Shown here piece by piece: positions 34,822 to 43,857 of a DNA stretch of 64,000 nt. A program made the position numbers and the translations under genes. The DNA lies in assembly GCA_050313895.1 (NCBI GenBank), contig JBNPMI010000001.1. The stretch is one strand, 5' to 3'. Under the pieces are notes generated by a model, which searched no databases, was not told the DNA's origin, and saw only the letters and a program-made list of their open reading frames with translations. This stretch comes from JALFST01 sp022779285 (GTDB taxonomy: Bacteria; Bacillota; Clostridia; Tissierellales; Peptoniphilaceae). How positions within the stretch are numbered: the stretch's first letter is position 1; each line of letters opens with the position of its first letter.

Positions 34822-35988
34822 CTAAAATGTTGCTGCCAGCTTCCAAATGCCGAACTCACGATGTCCGAGCGCCTCAGCCTTTGTCAGCTTTCCATTAATG
34901 ACCTCCTCCATGAGACGGAAGGTTTCTTCTCCCAGTTCAGGAATAGTTGCTCCTTCGGAGAATACACGACCCGCATTCACATCAATATTGTCCGGCATAT
35001 TGTGGAAGGTACCGTCATTCCCGGTAATCTTGATCACCGGCGCTATCGGACTCCCCGTCGGCGTACCGCGGCCGGTCGAGAATACGATAACATTTGCGCC
35101 GCCGGCTACCATGCCTGTGATGGAATCAATGTCCTGACCCGGAGAATCCATGAAATAAAGCCCCGGCTTCTCAATGGGAAGAATTTCCGAATAAGAAAGT
35201 GCTCCGGTAAAAGGCGCCTTTCCTGCTTTGTACATGCAGCCCAGGGATTTTTCTTCAATTGTGGAGAGTCCCCCTTTTTTATTGCCCGGGGTTGGCTGTC
35301 CGGTACGAAGGTCTTCACCCAGATCAATCGCACGTTGCTCCGTATCATAAACAAACTTGAGGAATTTCTCACGCTGTTCCACATCGCCGAAGCGCGCTGC
35401 CAAAAGATGCTCTGCGCCAATGACCTCGGTTGTTTCGCTTAAAATACTGCTTCCCCCTAAAGAAACAAGCTTATCCGAAACATAACCGATGGTTGGATTG
35501 GAGGCCAAGCCGCTTGTCGGATCCGAACCGCCGCATTCCATGCCGAGCACAATATCACTGTATTTTCCTTCCACACGAGTTTGTGTCGCAAGCTCCGCAG
35601 CCAGACCGGCCGCCAATTCTCCGCCACGGGCAATCGCTTTGAGCGTACCGCCTTCCTTCTGAATGACTACATACTCCACCGGCTTCCCTGTTGTACGAAT
35701 TTGATCTGCCAGTGCTTCTGCCTGAATGCCATCACATCCCAGCCCTACAACGACCACTGCTCCAACATTGGGGTTCATACCGAATCCTGCTAATGTTTTC
35801 ATCGTGAGCTCCTGATCAGAGCCGATCTGGCAACACCCATGCTGCGTCGGAACGGAAACCGCCCCCGGTACCTGTGCTGCAATTTTTGCCGCCGTATCCT
35901 CAGCGCATACCGAGGTCGGTAAAATCAGCAGATGATTCCGAACACCAAAGGTTCCGTTTTCTCTACGATATCCCATAATTTTCATCAT
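34822..35988 (-). CDS. UxaA-family dehydratase, large (C-terminal) subunit
   Basis: 388 residues matching the C-terminal part of altronate/galactarate dehydratases (also the large subunit of sulfolactate sulfo-lyase SuyB). Starts GYRRENGTFGVRNHLLILP; conserved cysteines in TQHGCCQIGSD and LGMECGGSDPTSGL probably bind iron; FSTGRGTPTGSPIAPVIKITGN is a family block. The ribosome site AAGGAGG precedes a double ATG. The small subunit is encoded immediately upstream. Substrate is not readable; a C5-C6 sugar acid is plausible. Confidence 0.88.
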   Translation of the reverse strand: MMKIMGYRRENGTFGVRNHLLILPTSVCAEDTAAKIAAQVPGAVSVPTQHGCCQIGSDQELTMKTLAGFGMNPNVGAVVVVGLGCDGIQAEALADQIRTTGKPVEYVVIQKEGGTLKAIARGGELAAGLAAELATQTRVEGKYSDIVLGMECGGSDPTSGLASNPTIGYVSDKLVSLGGSSILSETTEVIGAEHLLAARFGDVEQREKFLKFVYDTEQRAIDLGEDLRTGQPTPGNKKGGLSTIEEKSLGCMYKAGKAPFTGALSYSEILPIEKPGLYFMDSPGQDIDSITGMVAGGANVIVFSTGRGTPTGSPIAPVIKITGNDGTFHNMPDNIDVNAGRVFSEGATIPELGEETFRLMEEVINGKLTKAEALGHREFGIWKLAATF

Positions 35989-35997
35989 TCCGCCTCC

Positions 35998-36273
35998 TTA
36001 CTGTTGATCGCCGCGACCGCGTGTGGATTCCAAATTATGTACATGCACATAATCGCCTGCATGGATATCTTCCAACACACGACCAATGATTTCTCCATAC
36101 TTATAGGCCAATCCGCCCTTAGGAATCTCCTCCGTGGCGATCTTGTGAAACTGCGGTACGTCGCTCGTTACGGTTACGCTTTTGCCGTCAATGTTGATGA
36201 CCTCGCCCTTCTTCAAATCCCGAAGTGCTGTAACCAGGTTGTCCTTGTCGCTCATATGAATCACATCCTTCAT
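35998..36273 (-). CDS. UxaA-family dehydratase, small SAF-domain subunit
   Basis: 91 residues corresponding to the N-terminal SAF domain of altronate dehydratase, here a separate protein. Visible are DNLVTALRDLKKGEVI, VPQFHKIATEEIPKGGLAYKYGEIIG and a final HVHNLESTRG. The start at 36273 (MKDVIHM) follows AAGGAGGAGAGT; a frame open to 36309 is less likely. First gene of the sugar-acid operon, divergent from the regulator gene. Confidence 0.88.
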   Translation of the reverse strand: MKDVIHMSDKDNLVTALRDLKKGEVINIDGKSVTVTSDVPQFHKIATEEIPKGGLAYKYGEIIGRVLEDIHAGDYVHVHNLESTRGRGDQQ

Positions 36274-36394
36274 ACTCTCCTCCTTACACCTTACACCGTC
36301 TTTGATCAAGACAATCGCTTTCCTAATTATTGTACTGTCTGTCGGCTCTTTTATCTTGCAGAACCTTCTGATTTCTTGTTCGATTTTGAAGCAT

Positions 36395-36423
36395 TTGAAT
36401 TAAAAATATAGATAAAGTAAAAT
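36395..36423 (+). promoter_or_regulatory. promoter of the PrpR-like regulator gene
   Basis: TTGAAT (36395-36400), 17-base spacer, TAAAAT (36418-36423). On the other strand, towards the sugar-acid operon, a TACAAT box near 36329-36334 has no good -35 partner, and no TGGCAC-N5-TTGC sigma-54 site is visible; this fits a promoter that needs an activator. Confidence 0.6.
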
Positions 36424-36465
36424 ACATTTGTAATAATGTTTTATTTTGAATCAAAAGGAGCTCCT

Positions 36466-38295
36466 ATGACATCCTCCCCTATCCGAATTCTTGCAATTGT
36501 CCCATATGCCCTTCTCCGTCAACAAATTTTGGAGATCGGTGCAGATTACGAAAATCTCGAGATCACCATTGAGGTGGGCAATCTTGAGCAAGCCGTGACG
36601 ATATTCAATTCATATTCCTCACAACAATTTGATGCGATTCTCTCTCGAGGCGGAACTCAAATCATGCTCACCAACGTAACCGATCTTCCGGTAATCGACA
36701 TTCCCATCGATAGTCTGGATTTGATCAATATTCTGAGTCTGATCAGGAGCTATGAGGGAAAACCCGCAATCGTCGCATATCACAATATTATCAATATGGC
36801 AAAAAAAATATGCGCTGCAATGAGTCTCTCCTTTGATTTTTTCCCCATTCGTTCCCGTGAAGATGCAAAGCGGGTAATAGCACGTCTCAAAAAAGAAGGA
36901 TATACGCTCATCGTAGGAGATACCGTAGGTCAAGAATATGCTCAGGCTGCACATTTGAGCACCATACTCATCACCTCAGGGAAGCCCAGCATTGCCAATG
37001 CCTTGCAGAATGCGATTCAAATGGTCACACAAATCCGGCAAGCCTCGGCCTCCGCAACCTGGGCACGACCCTTTGTCGGCTGGAGCAACAGAGAATATTT
37101 TATTTTTTCTCGCCGGAAAGAGCTTCTCTTTACATCCAATTCGACGCCGGAAAATGGAATGTGCAAGCTCCTTCAGAGGCTGATCCCATCCGTCTCTGTG
37201 AAAGGGCAATCCGCTTTTCTTCGCTCTCTCCACGATATCACCTATCTGATTTACTCAAAATCGGAAGGAAGCCGGGATTCTCTCCGATACCTTTTTTGCA
37301 CACAGCCGATGTCTTTTCACCAGCAGCGTAAGAAAAAATTTCGGAGTACCGAATGGCGGACCAGAGATCAGGTCCAACAAATCCTGACACATCAATTTTT
37401 GAACACACATGAAAACTCTATTCCGGATCCGCTTTTACAAAAAAATCCGGCACTCCCCTCCATTCCTCTTTTGATTACAGGAGAAGATGGCAGTGAAAAA
37501 AACAACTTCGTCTATAATCTTTTTTTGCAAACAGCCTCTCCGGAAACCGTGCTTTTTACCGTCTCCTGCGCCTGCCTTACGGAAATTGAACTCAAAACGC
37601 TGCTCGGAAATCCCGAATCTCCGTTTTGGACGGAGGATGCCTTCTTTTTCTTTAAGGATATCGAGCTGATGAGCGATTCTCTTGTCTCCTGGCTTGTTTC
37701 CGAGCTTGAGGCCGGAGAATATAAGCGCTATCGAAGACTCATTTTTACACTCGAAAGCATTGCTGACGAAAAGGATTCTCCTGAATTCAAACGCTATCAA
37801 TATCTGCTGCGTGAATTTCGTGAACGCGTAGGCGCTCTATATATGCCCATCTCACCTTTACGAGGCAATCGTCAAAGGATCTCCCATCTCGTCACTTTGT
37901 TTATGGATCAGATTCATCGCTCTACAGGCGGGAACATTGTCGGAATGACCCCGGAAGCCATGGAATTGCTCCAACAGGAATCATGGCCGCAAAATTCTTC
38001 GCAACTCTTCAAGGTTCTTCTGATGGCGGCACAGGGTGCACAGGAATCCTGGATCACCTCATCCGATATTCGGCAGGTGCTGCTTCAGGCTCCCTGCTTT
38101 GCCGCAGAGAAAGAAAACATGGGGCTGAATCTGGATCAGCCGCTTGAGGATATTAAATATGATATTATCCGGAAAAAACTCATGGCAGAAAAAATGACAC
38201 AGGAGCAAGTGGCCGATCAGCTGGGAATTTCTCGATCCACACTCTGGCGTATTTTGCGCAGAAAAAAAGATTCACACAGAGAAAACGCTGAATAA
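36466..38295 (+). CDS. PrpR-N regulator with degenerate AAA+ domain and Fis-type HTH
   Basis: 609 residues; start at 36466 after AAAAGGAG. Residues about 1-190 match the PrpR N-terminal sensor domain (DAILSRGGTQIMLTN, KKEGYTLIVGDTVGQEYA). The middle corresponds to an AAA+ module but is degraded: Walker A reads ITGEDGSEKNNFVY instead of GExGTGKE, the Walker B region is DAFFFFKDIELM, and no GAFTGA loop is seen. The C terminus is a Fis-like helix-turn-helix (MTQEQVADQLGISRSTLWRILRRK). It is therefore unlikely to activate sigma-54 promoters. Divergent from the sugar-acid operon, which it probably controls. Confidence 0.82.
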   Translation: MTSSPIRILAIVPYALLRQQILEIGADYENLEITIEVGNLEQAVTIFNSYSSQQFDAILSRGGTQIMLTNVTDLPVIDIPIDSLDLINILSLIRSYEGKPAIVAYHNIINMAKKICAAMSLSFDFFPIRSREDAKRVIARLKKEGYTLIVGDTVGQEYAQAAHLSTILITSGKPSIANALQNAIQMVTQIRQASASATWARPFVGWSNREYFIFSRRKELLFTSNSTPENGMCKLLQRLIPSVSVKGQSAFLRSLHDITYLIYSKSEGSRDSLRYLFCTQPMSFHQQRKKKFRSTEWRTRDQVQQILTHQFLNTHENSIPDPLLQKNPALPSIPLLITGEDGSEKNNFVYNLFLQTASPETVLFTVSCACLTEIELKTLLGNPESPFWTEDAFFFFKDIELMSDSLVSWLVSELEAGEYKRYRRLIFTLESIADEKDSPEFKRYQYLLREFRERVGALYMPISPLRGNRQRISHLVTLFMDQIHRSTGGNIVGMTPEAMELLQQESWPQNSSQLFKVLLMAAQGAQESWITSSDIRQVLLQAPCFAAEKENMGLNLDQPLEDIKYDIIRKKLMAEKMTQEQVADQLGISRSTLWRILRRKKDSHRENAE

Positions 38296-38297
38296 AA

Positions 38298-38344
38298 CAA
38301 GAACGGTCGTCAGAAATTTACTCCTGACGGCCGTTCTTGTTTGC
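38298..38344. terminator. bidirectional terminator (AGAACGG-type hairpin C)
   Basis: 16-bp stem CAAGAACGGTCGTCAG / CTGACGGCCGTTCTTG with T-rich flanks on both sides, between the converging regulator and ABC ATPase genes. Arms are near-identical to those at 9421 and 10034. Confidence 0.88.
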
Positions 38345-38399
38345 AGATCCCGATGTCCGGTACCGATACCAACCGTTTGATCGAAATCCTGAAATGGAC

Positions 38400-39503
38400 C
38401 TATCGAATTGCAAGCTCCGTTCCCGCATCAAAAAGATGGAGCTTTTTCATATTCAGCACAAGAGATACCTCTTCCCCGATCCGACGGACTTTTCCCGGCA
38501 GAACACGTGCGATCATCGGCGTACCCTGATAATCCAGATAGAGATAAGCCTCGGAGCCTAAAAGCTCGTAGACACGAACATGCGCTTTCAGAACTGCCGC
38601 CGGATCACTTGTCAGCTCCGCTTCGGAAACATCCTCGGGACGCACACCGACAAGAATGGTCTTGCCCTCATATCCGCCTTGTTGCAACGCCATGGACTGC
38701 TGCGCATCCAGGGAAATATAAGCGCCTCCCAGATCAAGTCTCGCCGCACCCTCGCTGAATGAAACGGCAGCCTTGAGGAAATTCATCTGCGGAGAGCCGA
38801 TAAATCCGGCTACGAACAGGTTATCCGGCCGATCATAGAGATTCTGCGGCGTATCCACCTGCTGCACACGTCCGTCCTTCATTACGACAATACGAGTGCC
38901 CAGGGTCATCGCTTCTGTCTGATCATGCGTGACATAAATCATTGTCGCGCCCAACTGCTCATGCAGCTTCGCAATCTCGATTCGCATCTGCACGCGCAGC
39001 TTGGCATCCAGATTGGAAAGCGGTTCGTCCATAAGGAATACTTTTGGCTGTCTGACTATGGCTCGACCCATGGCAACACGTTGTCTTTGTCCGCCTGATA
39101 AAGCCGCCGGCTTACGATCCAGAAGATTTTCAAGATCCAAAATATGAGCCGCCTCCAAAACCTTCTCTCGAATCTGATTCTTGGGAACCTTACGAAGCTT
39201 CAATCCATATCCCATATTTTCCGCAACGGTCATGTGCGGATACAGCGCATAGTTCTGGAAAACCATCGCGATGTCGCGGTCCTTGGGCTCCACATCATTC
39301 ATGAGCTTGCCGTCGATCATCAGTTCCCCCTCCGAAATCTCCTCAAGACCTGCAATCATGCGAAGCGTTGTGGATTTTCCGCATCCGGACGGACCTACAA
39401 AAATGATAAATTCCCGATCTTCAATCTCTAAGTTAAAATCATGGACTGCATGGTATCCGTTGGGATAGATTTTTTGGATGTTTTTCAAGGATAAACTTGC
39501 CAT
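38400..39503 (-). CDS. sugar ABC transporter ATPase (MsmK/UgpC type)
   Basis: 367 residues. Walker A GPSGCGKSTTLRMIAG, signature LSGGQRQRVAMGRA, Walker B VFLMDEPLSNLD, and a C-terminal OB-like regulatory domain (VGVRPEDVSEAEL...). It energises carbohydrate importers with MalFG-type permeases. It lies 17 bases after the GH112 gene and completes the importer encoded upstream; in many Firmicutes one such ATPase serves several importers. Confidence 0.92.
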   Translation of the reverse strand: MASLSLKNIQKIYPNGYHAVHDFNLEIEDREFIIFVGPSGCGKSTTLRMIAGLEEISEGELMIDGKLMNDVEPKDRDIAMVFQNYALYPHMTVAENMGYGLKLRKVPKNQIREKVLEAAHILDLENLLDRKPAALSGGQRQRVAMGRAIVRQPKVFLMDEPLSNLDAKLRVQMRIEIAKLHEQLGATMIYVTHDQTEAMTLGTRIVVMKDGRVQQVDTPQNLYDRPDNLFVAGFIGSPQMNFLKAAVSFSEGAARLDLGGAYISLDAQQSMALQQGGYEGKTILVGVRPEDVSEAELTSDPAAVLKAHVRVYELLGSEAYLYLDYQGTPMIARVLPGKVRRIGEEVSLVLNMKKLHLFDAGTELAIR

Positions 39504-39519
39504 TTTCTACTCCTTTTCT

Positions 39520-41721
39520 TTACGATACCGCCTGGTGGTCACCGGAGCTCGTATTCTCTATGGAAAACCAGAGGATTTCATTAGGCGAAAGCGTCAAATC
39601 CTGTGCCTTACCATTGTCCTGATAAACGGTTGTTCTTTGTTCATCTTCGGTATTGTTGACTACACAATAAATTCCTTTTTCTGTATAGGCATGAACATCG
39701 ACATGGCAGTTCGAAGAGAACCATTGACGCAGGCCATCTTCCTTGCCCATGCTCCAGAGAATGGCGCGCAAGAGCACTCTCGCATTCAGAGCGTTGTAGG
39801 GAAGTCCTGTCATATAAACGCTGCGTCCCCTCCCATAGCTGTGTGTCGCCATTTGCAGCTCACGATCCTTTTGAATGAGCACCTGCGCATCCTCCAAAGC
39901 ATAGAAAAAGCGCTTGCCTTCTCCGAAATCAGGCTCTCCGTCCTCTAAAATAAAATGGTCCTTATGCTCCTCCCAATTGTACTTGTCATAGCCGAGCGTA
40001 AATCCGGTTTCCTTCTCAACCCCCATGGCCTGTGCAAGCTGTAAAAAATGTCCCTGATAGGGATGTCCGCTGGGTTCCCCTATGCCGATCCAACCGCCGC
40101 CCTGAGCGATGAAGCCTCGGATTTTTGCAACGATCTCAGGATTCTCCCATACGCTTCCTCCCGTATGTGCCGTATCGGCATCTCCGACATTAATGAGAAC
40201 GTCAATACCGGAAAGAAGCTCAGGATTCTTTTGAATATCCTCAAAACTGATGAATTGAACATCCACAGGAGCACCCGATAGCGCCTCGATCACACCTGCG
40301 TAGCTGTAATTGCTCTTTTGATAAAGGGCATGATGCACCATATGACATCCCCAGGAGCGTGATTTTCCCCAGGAATTGAGCACTCCCACACGCGCCGCGC
40401 AATAGGGCTTTTCTCCATGAATTTTGTCATAAATATCGCGGAATTCATCCGCGACTTTTTCGATATAGTCCATGAAATCCGGAAATTGAAGGGCGAGCTT
40501 CAGATAGCCGCCATAACCGATGCGGTCAATGGGCTTGCGCAGAAGAGCGCGTCTTGCCGTCACCCAGTTTTCCTTTGCCAATGCAACGGGATCTCCTCCG
40601 TCATAGAAGGAATCCGGGAAAAAATATGGCAGGAAACGCCCTTCACGATAGGACACCCCCTCGATGTCCGAGATCAATCGAAGCGTCATTCCGTTTCCTA
40701 CAGAGCCGACCACTGCATCCAGGCCGATCCCGGCGAATTCCGGCATATAAGGTTCTGTCCCGATCCAGTGGTCTCCCAAAAACATCATGGCTTCCTTACC
40801 ATATTCATGGGTGATATCCACCATTTCCTTGGCGAGCTTTGCAACCTCTCTTCGCTGAAATGCCACAAAATCCAAAAACTCCTTGCTTGGAATACGGTAC
40901 TGATTGTTGTAATAGCCCTGGTCAATGATATATTCCGGACGGAAGGGATATCCCGCCTCCTGCTCAAACTGCTCTAAAATATAGGGCGAAACGGATGCGG
41001 AATATCCATACCAATCGACATATTTTTCCCTGCGCAATTCATCAAAAAGCAGTGTGAATTGATGAAAAAATGTTGTGTATCGTAAAACGTTGACGTAGGG
41101 ATGCTCTTCAATAAAGCGGCGAAGACGCTTCATGGAAAATTCTCTGGTCTTCGGCTGCCTTACATCAAATGTGATTTGGTGCTCAAAATCCTTCCAGTCA
41201 TTCGTCACGGCATTGTACATGTGAACGGGATCCCAGATGATATAGGCAAGAAAGCTTGCCGTATATTCATGATAAAGCGCAGGCCTGGCAATCACGACCG
41301 ACCTTGTTGCTTCATCATAGGTCCAGGCTCCATAGGGAATTACCTCTCCCGTTGTACGATCGATCACCTCCCACCAGCGTTTGATGGCATCTCGCGTATT
41401 TACCCGGATGAGCTGATCGCTTAGCCCCTTCATCAAGGGAATGGACAGCGCCCCTTTTTCCAGTGCCGAAACAAAGGACGACATGATATAGCATTGCTGG
41501 ATCTCTTCCGGATGAGCCTTCGCCCAGGCATTATCTTTTCTCGTTGTATAGTAGGTGGCATAAATCTTTGCATCGGCTCCGGCCAGCTCTTTGGGAAATT
41601 CCGTCCCGTCCGCATCGCGAAGCGCATCACCGCCCCATTTTTTCAATGCCTCAAGCGTCTCCGATACGATATCGACATCTGTCGGAATCGTAACCCGACC
41701 TTTTTTTTGATTTTCTTTCAT
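39520..41721 (-). CDS. lnpA: 1,3-beta-galactosyl-N-acetylhexosamine phosphorylase (GH112)
   Basis: 733 residues, normal for GH112. It cleaves galacto-N-biose (mucin core 1) or lacto-N-biose with phosphate to give galactose 1-phosphate and GalNAc or GlcNAc, in the cytoplasm. Visible family blocks are GRVTIPTDVDIVSETLEALKKWGGDALRDADG near the start (positions about 8-40), FFHQFTLLFDE, WYGYSASVSPYILEQFE, FLGDHWIGTEPYM and VGVLNSWGKSRSWGCHMVHHA. Encoded with a complete ABC importer, so the disaccharide is probably imported intact. No nahK, galT or galE lies in this window, so later steps are encoded elsewhere or differ. Confidence 0.95.
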   Translation of the reverse strand: MKENQKKGRVTIPTDVDIVSETLEALKKWGGDALRDADGTEFPKELAGADAKIYATYYTTRKDNAWAKAHPEEIQQCYIMSSFVSALEKGALSIPLMKGLSDQLIRVNTRDAIKRWWEVIDRTTGEVIPYGAWTYDEATRSVVIARPALYHEYTASFLAYIIWDPVHMYNAVTNDWKDFEHQITFDVRQPKTREFSMKRLRRFIEEHPYVNVLRYTTFFHQFTLLFDELRREKYVDWYGYSASVSPYILEQFEQEAGYPFRPEYIIDQGYYNNQYRIPSKEFLDFVAFQRREVAKLAKEMVDITHEYGKEAMMFLGDHWIGTEPYMPEFAGIGLDAVVGSVGNGMTLRLISDIEGVSYREGRFLPYFFPDSFYDGGDPVALAKENWVTARRALLRKPIDRIGYGGYLKLALQFPDFMDYIEKVADEFRDIYDKIHGEKPYCAARVGVLNSWGKSRSWGCHMVHHALYQKSNYSYAGVIEALSGAPVDVQFISFEDIQKNPELLSGIDVLINVGDADTAHTGGSVWENPEIVAKIRGFIAQGGGWIGIGEPSGHPYQGHFLQLAQAMGVEKETGFTLGYDKYNWEEHKDHFILEDGEPDFGEGKRFFYALEDAQVLIQKDRELQMATHSYGRGRSVYMTGLPYNALNARVLLRAILWSMGKEDGLRQWFSSNCHVDVHAYTEKGIYCVVNNTEDEQRTTVYQDNGKAQDLTLSPNEILWFSIENTSSGDHQAVS

Positions 41722-41738
41722 AGTTTCCCCGTTCTCAT

Positions 41739-41945
41739 CTATTTCTTTCTATTCTTCGGTGTACGAAAGGAAGCGTTATACAGGAAAAGTGATGAGAGCA
41801 GAAAAACCAGTCCCACAATCATCAGAAGCAATCCCTGCATCTGTCCTGTCATTTTCCAGCCGAAAAAGGTCAGTCCCAGGCCCGTCAGAAAGAAGAAAGC
41901 CATGAGGACCGCACGAAGCATTCCATGTTCTTTCCAAAAATTCAT
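41739..41945 (-). CDS. small membrane protein of the sugar transport operon
   Basis: 68 residues with two membrane helices (LRAVLMAFFFLTGLGLTFFGW and LLLMIVGLVFLLSSLFLYN) and basic ends. Similar two-helix proteins (I think the family named DUF6903) are found beside carbohydrate ABC permease genes in Clostridia. It sits between the MalG-type permease (8 bases) and the GH112 gene (17 bases). It may assist permease assembly, which is speculation. Confidence 0.7.
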   Translation of the reverse strand: MNFWKEHGMLRAVLMAFFFLTGLGLTFFGWKMTGQMQGLLLMIVGLVFLLSSLFLYNASFRTPKNRKK

Positions 41946-41953
41946 GTTTTCTC

Positions 41954-42841
41954 CTATCCTTTCAATCCGCCAAGCGTCATTCCCTGTGTCAGCTTCTTTT
42001 GCGTGAGAATGTAGAGAATCAACGTGGGAAGCATCACCAGCACCAAGCCCGCATAAAGCTGGCCGTACTGTGCACTGGCCTGCTGTGCCTGCGTAAGCTG
42101 CATCAGTCCGACCGGAAGCGTCTTCATGCCGTTGGGATCGTTCAATAAGGTCATGGCAATGATATATTCATTCCAAAATGACAGAAAGTTGAAGAGAATG
42201 ATGGTGATAATCGAAGGCTTTGCCATTGGAATCATAATATCCACCATCGTACGTCCATATCCGGCGCCGTCAATATAAGCCGCCTCCTCATAGGCATGAG
42301 GCAGCGTGCGAAAATATCCTGTCAAAAGATAAATCGTAAACGGAAGCGCCGTCGATGCATAAACGAGAGCTAAGATAAAACGGTTGTTGAGCAAAAATCC
42401 ATTGCCGAAAATATTCCTGAGAAAATCATCTCCATCCACCAGCATCAAAAAGATCGGCACGACAATATAGTTTACATTGATAAAAAGGCCTGCCATAAAA
42501 GCGGTATTTAAGAATTTTTTTCCGCGAAACTCAAATCGGGACAATGCATATGCCGCCGGCAGCGCAATGACCAAAAGAAGTCCCAGGGCCATGCCCGTTA
42601 CCAAAAACGAATTGAACATGTAATCGCCCATCCGCGCTTTATTCCAGGCATCGATAAAATTTTGAAAATAAAAACCGGCGGGAAGCGACCAGGGATTTCT
42701 GTAAAACTCCGAATTTTCCTTAATGGAAGCCATGAAAACCCAAGCGACCGGAATCATGATCAGAATGGCAAGCGTAATCAGCGCTACATAAACAAAGAGC
42801 TTATATAAGGAGAAAGCTTTTTTGTGTTTTTTCTTTTCCAT
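41954..42841 (-). CDS. sugar ABC transporter permease (MalG type)
   Basis: 295 residues, six membrane helices. The EAA loop that contacts the ATPase reads EEAAYIDGAGYGRTMVDIMI, followed by PMAKPSIITIILFNFLSFWNEY. Located 9 bases after the MalF-type partner. Confidence 0.92.
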   Translation of the reverse strand: MEKKKHKKAFSLYKLFVYVALITLAILIMIPVAWVFMASIKENSEFYRNPWSLPAGFYFQNFIDAWNKARMGDYMFNSFLVTGMALGLLLVIALPAAYALSRFEFRGKKFLNTAFMAGLFINVNYIVVPIFLMLVDGDDFLRNIFGNGFLLNNRFILALVYASTALPFTIYLLTGYFRTLPHAYEEAAYIDGAGYGRTMVDIMIPMAKPSIITIILFNFLSFWNEYIIAMTLLNDPNGMKTLPVGLMQLTQAQQASAQYGQLYAGLVLVMLPTLILYILTQKKLTQGMTLGGLKG

Positions 42842-42850
42842 GGCGTCCTC

Positions 42851-43792
42851 CTAAAATTCCAAAACCTCGCGTTCGGTCACCTTGTTCACCACTGCGGAAA
42901 GCAGGAAGGAGAAAAGGAAAACCAACGCGCCGATAGCCATACCATACCCATAAGAAGAATTGGTATAAGCCTGCTTATACATATAGGACAGCGCCACCTC
43001 GGACGCTCCGTTCGGACCGCCGCTGGTCATCGCCTTCACGAAAAGAAATGCCATATTAATATTGGAAATAATAAAGAAGGTCAGCGTCGTTCGAATATTT
43101 GTCCAGATCAGCGGAATCGTAATTTGGAAAAATTGCTGCATTTTAGAGGCGCCGTCTAAGGAAGCGCTCTCATAAAGGCTTTCCGGAACACTTGCCATGG
43201 AAGCCATATACATCACCATATAGTATCCGATGGCCTGCCATACCATCGCTACAATGAGCGAAAACATCACCGTCGATTCCCCCTTCCAGAGAATCTGCAC
43301 TGCGTCCCCCCGAAGAAGAGACAGAAGCCCATTGAGCATGCCGTTTCGAGTGTCATAAATTGCACTGAAAATGGCAGAGATGACCACCACTGAAAGAATA
43401 TTCGGAATATAGAAAATTATGCGAAAGAAATTTTCGCCCTTTACTTTTTCACGCGATAAAATCCCCGCAAAAAGCAAAGCAAAAAAGAATGTGACCAACG
43501 TCACAACAACAATTAATAGAATTGTATTTTGCATCGAGCGGATAAAATTCGGATCCGCCATCAGTTTCTTAAAATTGCTCAGCCCGACAAAGGTTTCATT
43601 AGAAGAATACGCGCTGCGCTTAAACAGCGACATACGAAAGACGTTGATCGTCGGGAAAACCATGAAAAGCAAAAAAAGCACAGTGGCCGGTATCACGCAC
43701 AAGGCAATGAATCGGTTGCGTGATCTGTTTTTTCGCCGTGTTTTTTTCGACTGATTCTGCGTTTGCATAACCGCATCGGGTGCTGTTTTCAT
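42851..43792 (-). CDS. sugar ABC transporter permease (MalF type)
   Basis: 313 residues, six membrane helices after a basic N-terminal segment (KKTRRKNRSRNRFIA). EAA loop: YESASLDGASKMQQFFQITIPLIW. Follows the binding-protein gene, separated from it by a strong hairpin that may lower its expression relative to that gene. Confidence 0.92.
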   Translation of the reverse strand: MKTAPDAVMQTQNQSKKTRRKNRSRNRFIALCVIPATVLFLLFMVFPTINVFRMSLFKRSAYSSNETFVGLSNFKKLMADPNFIRSMQNTILLIVVVTLVTFFFALLFAGILSREKVKGENFFRIIFYIPNILSVVVISAIFSAIYDTRNGMLNGLLSLLRGDAVQILWKGESTVMFSLIVAMVWQAIGYYMVMYMASMASVPESLYESASLDGASKMQQFFQITIPLIWTNIRTTLTFFIISNINMAFLFVKAMTSGGPNGASEVALSYMYKQAYTNSSYGYGMAIGALVFLFSFLLSAVVNKVTEREVLEF

Positions 43793-43810
43793 TGTAACTC
43801 CTTCGATAAG

Positions 43811-43837
43811 AAAAGGCGGCGGGTCGAGCCCGCCGCC
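43811..43837 (-). terminator. attenuator-like hairpin between binding protein and permease genes
   Basis: Perfect 9-bp GC stem GGCGGCGGG/CCCGCCGCC with a 5-base loop, followed on the minus strand by TTTTCTTAT. Such elements after a binding-protein gene let it be made in excess. Confidence 0.75.
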
Positions 43838-43857
43838 CGCAATAGCTACGACTTTTG

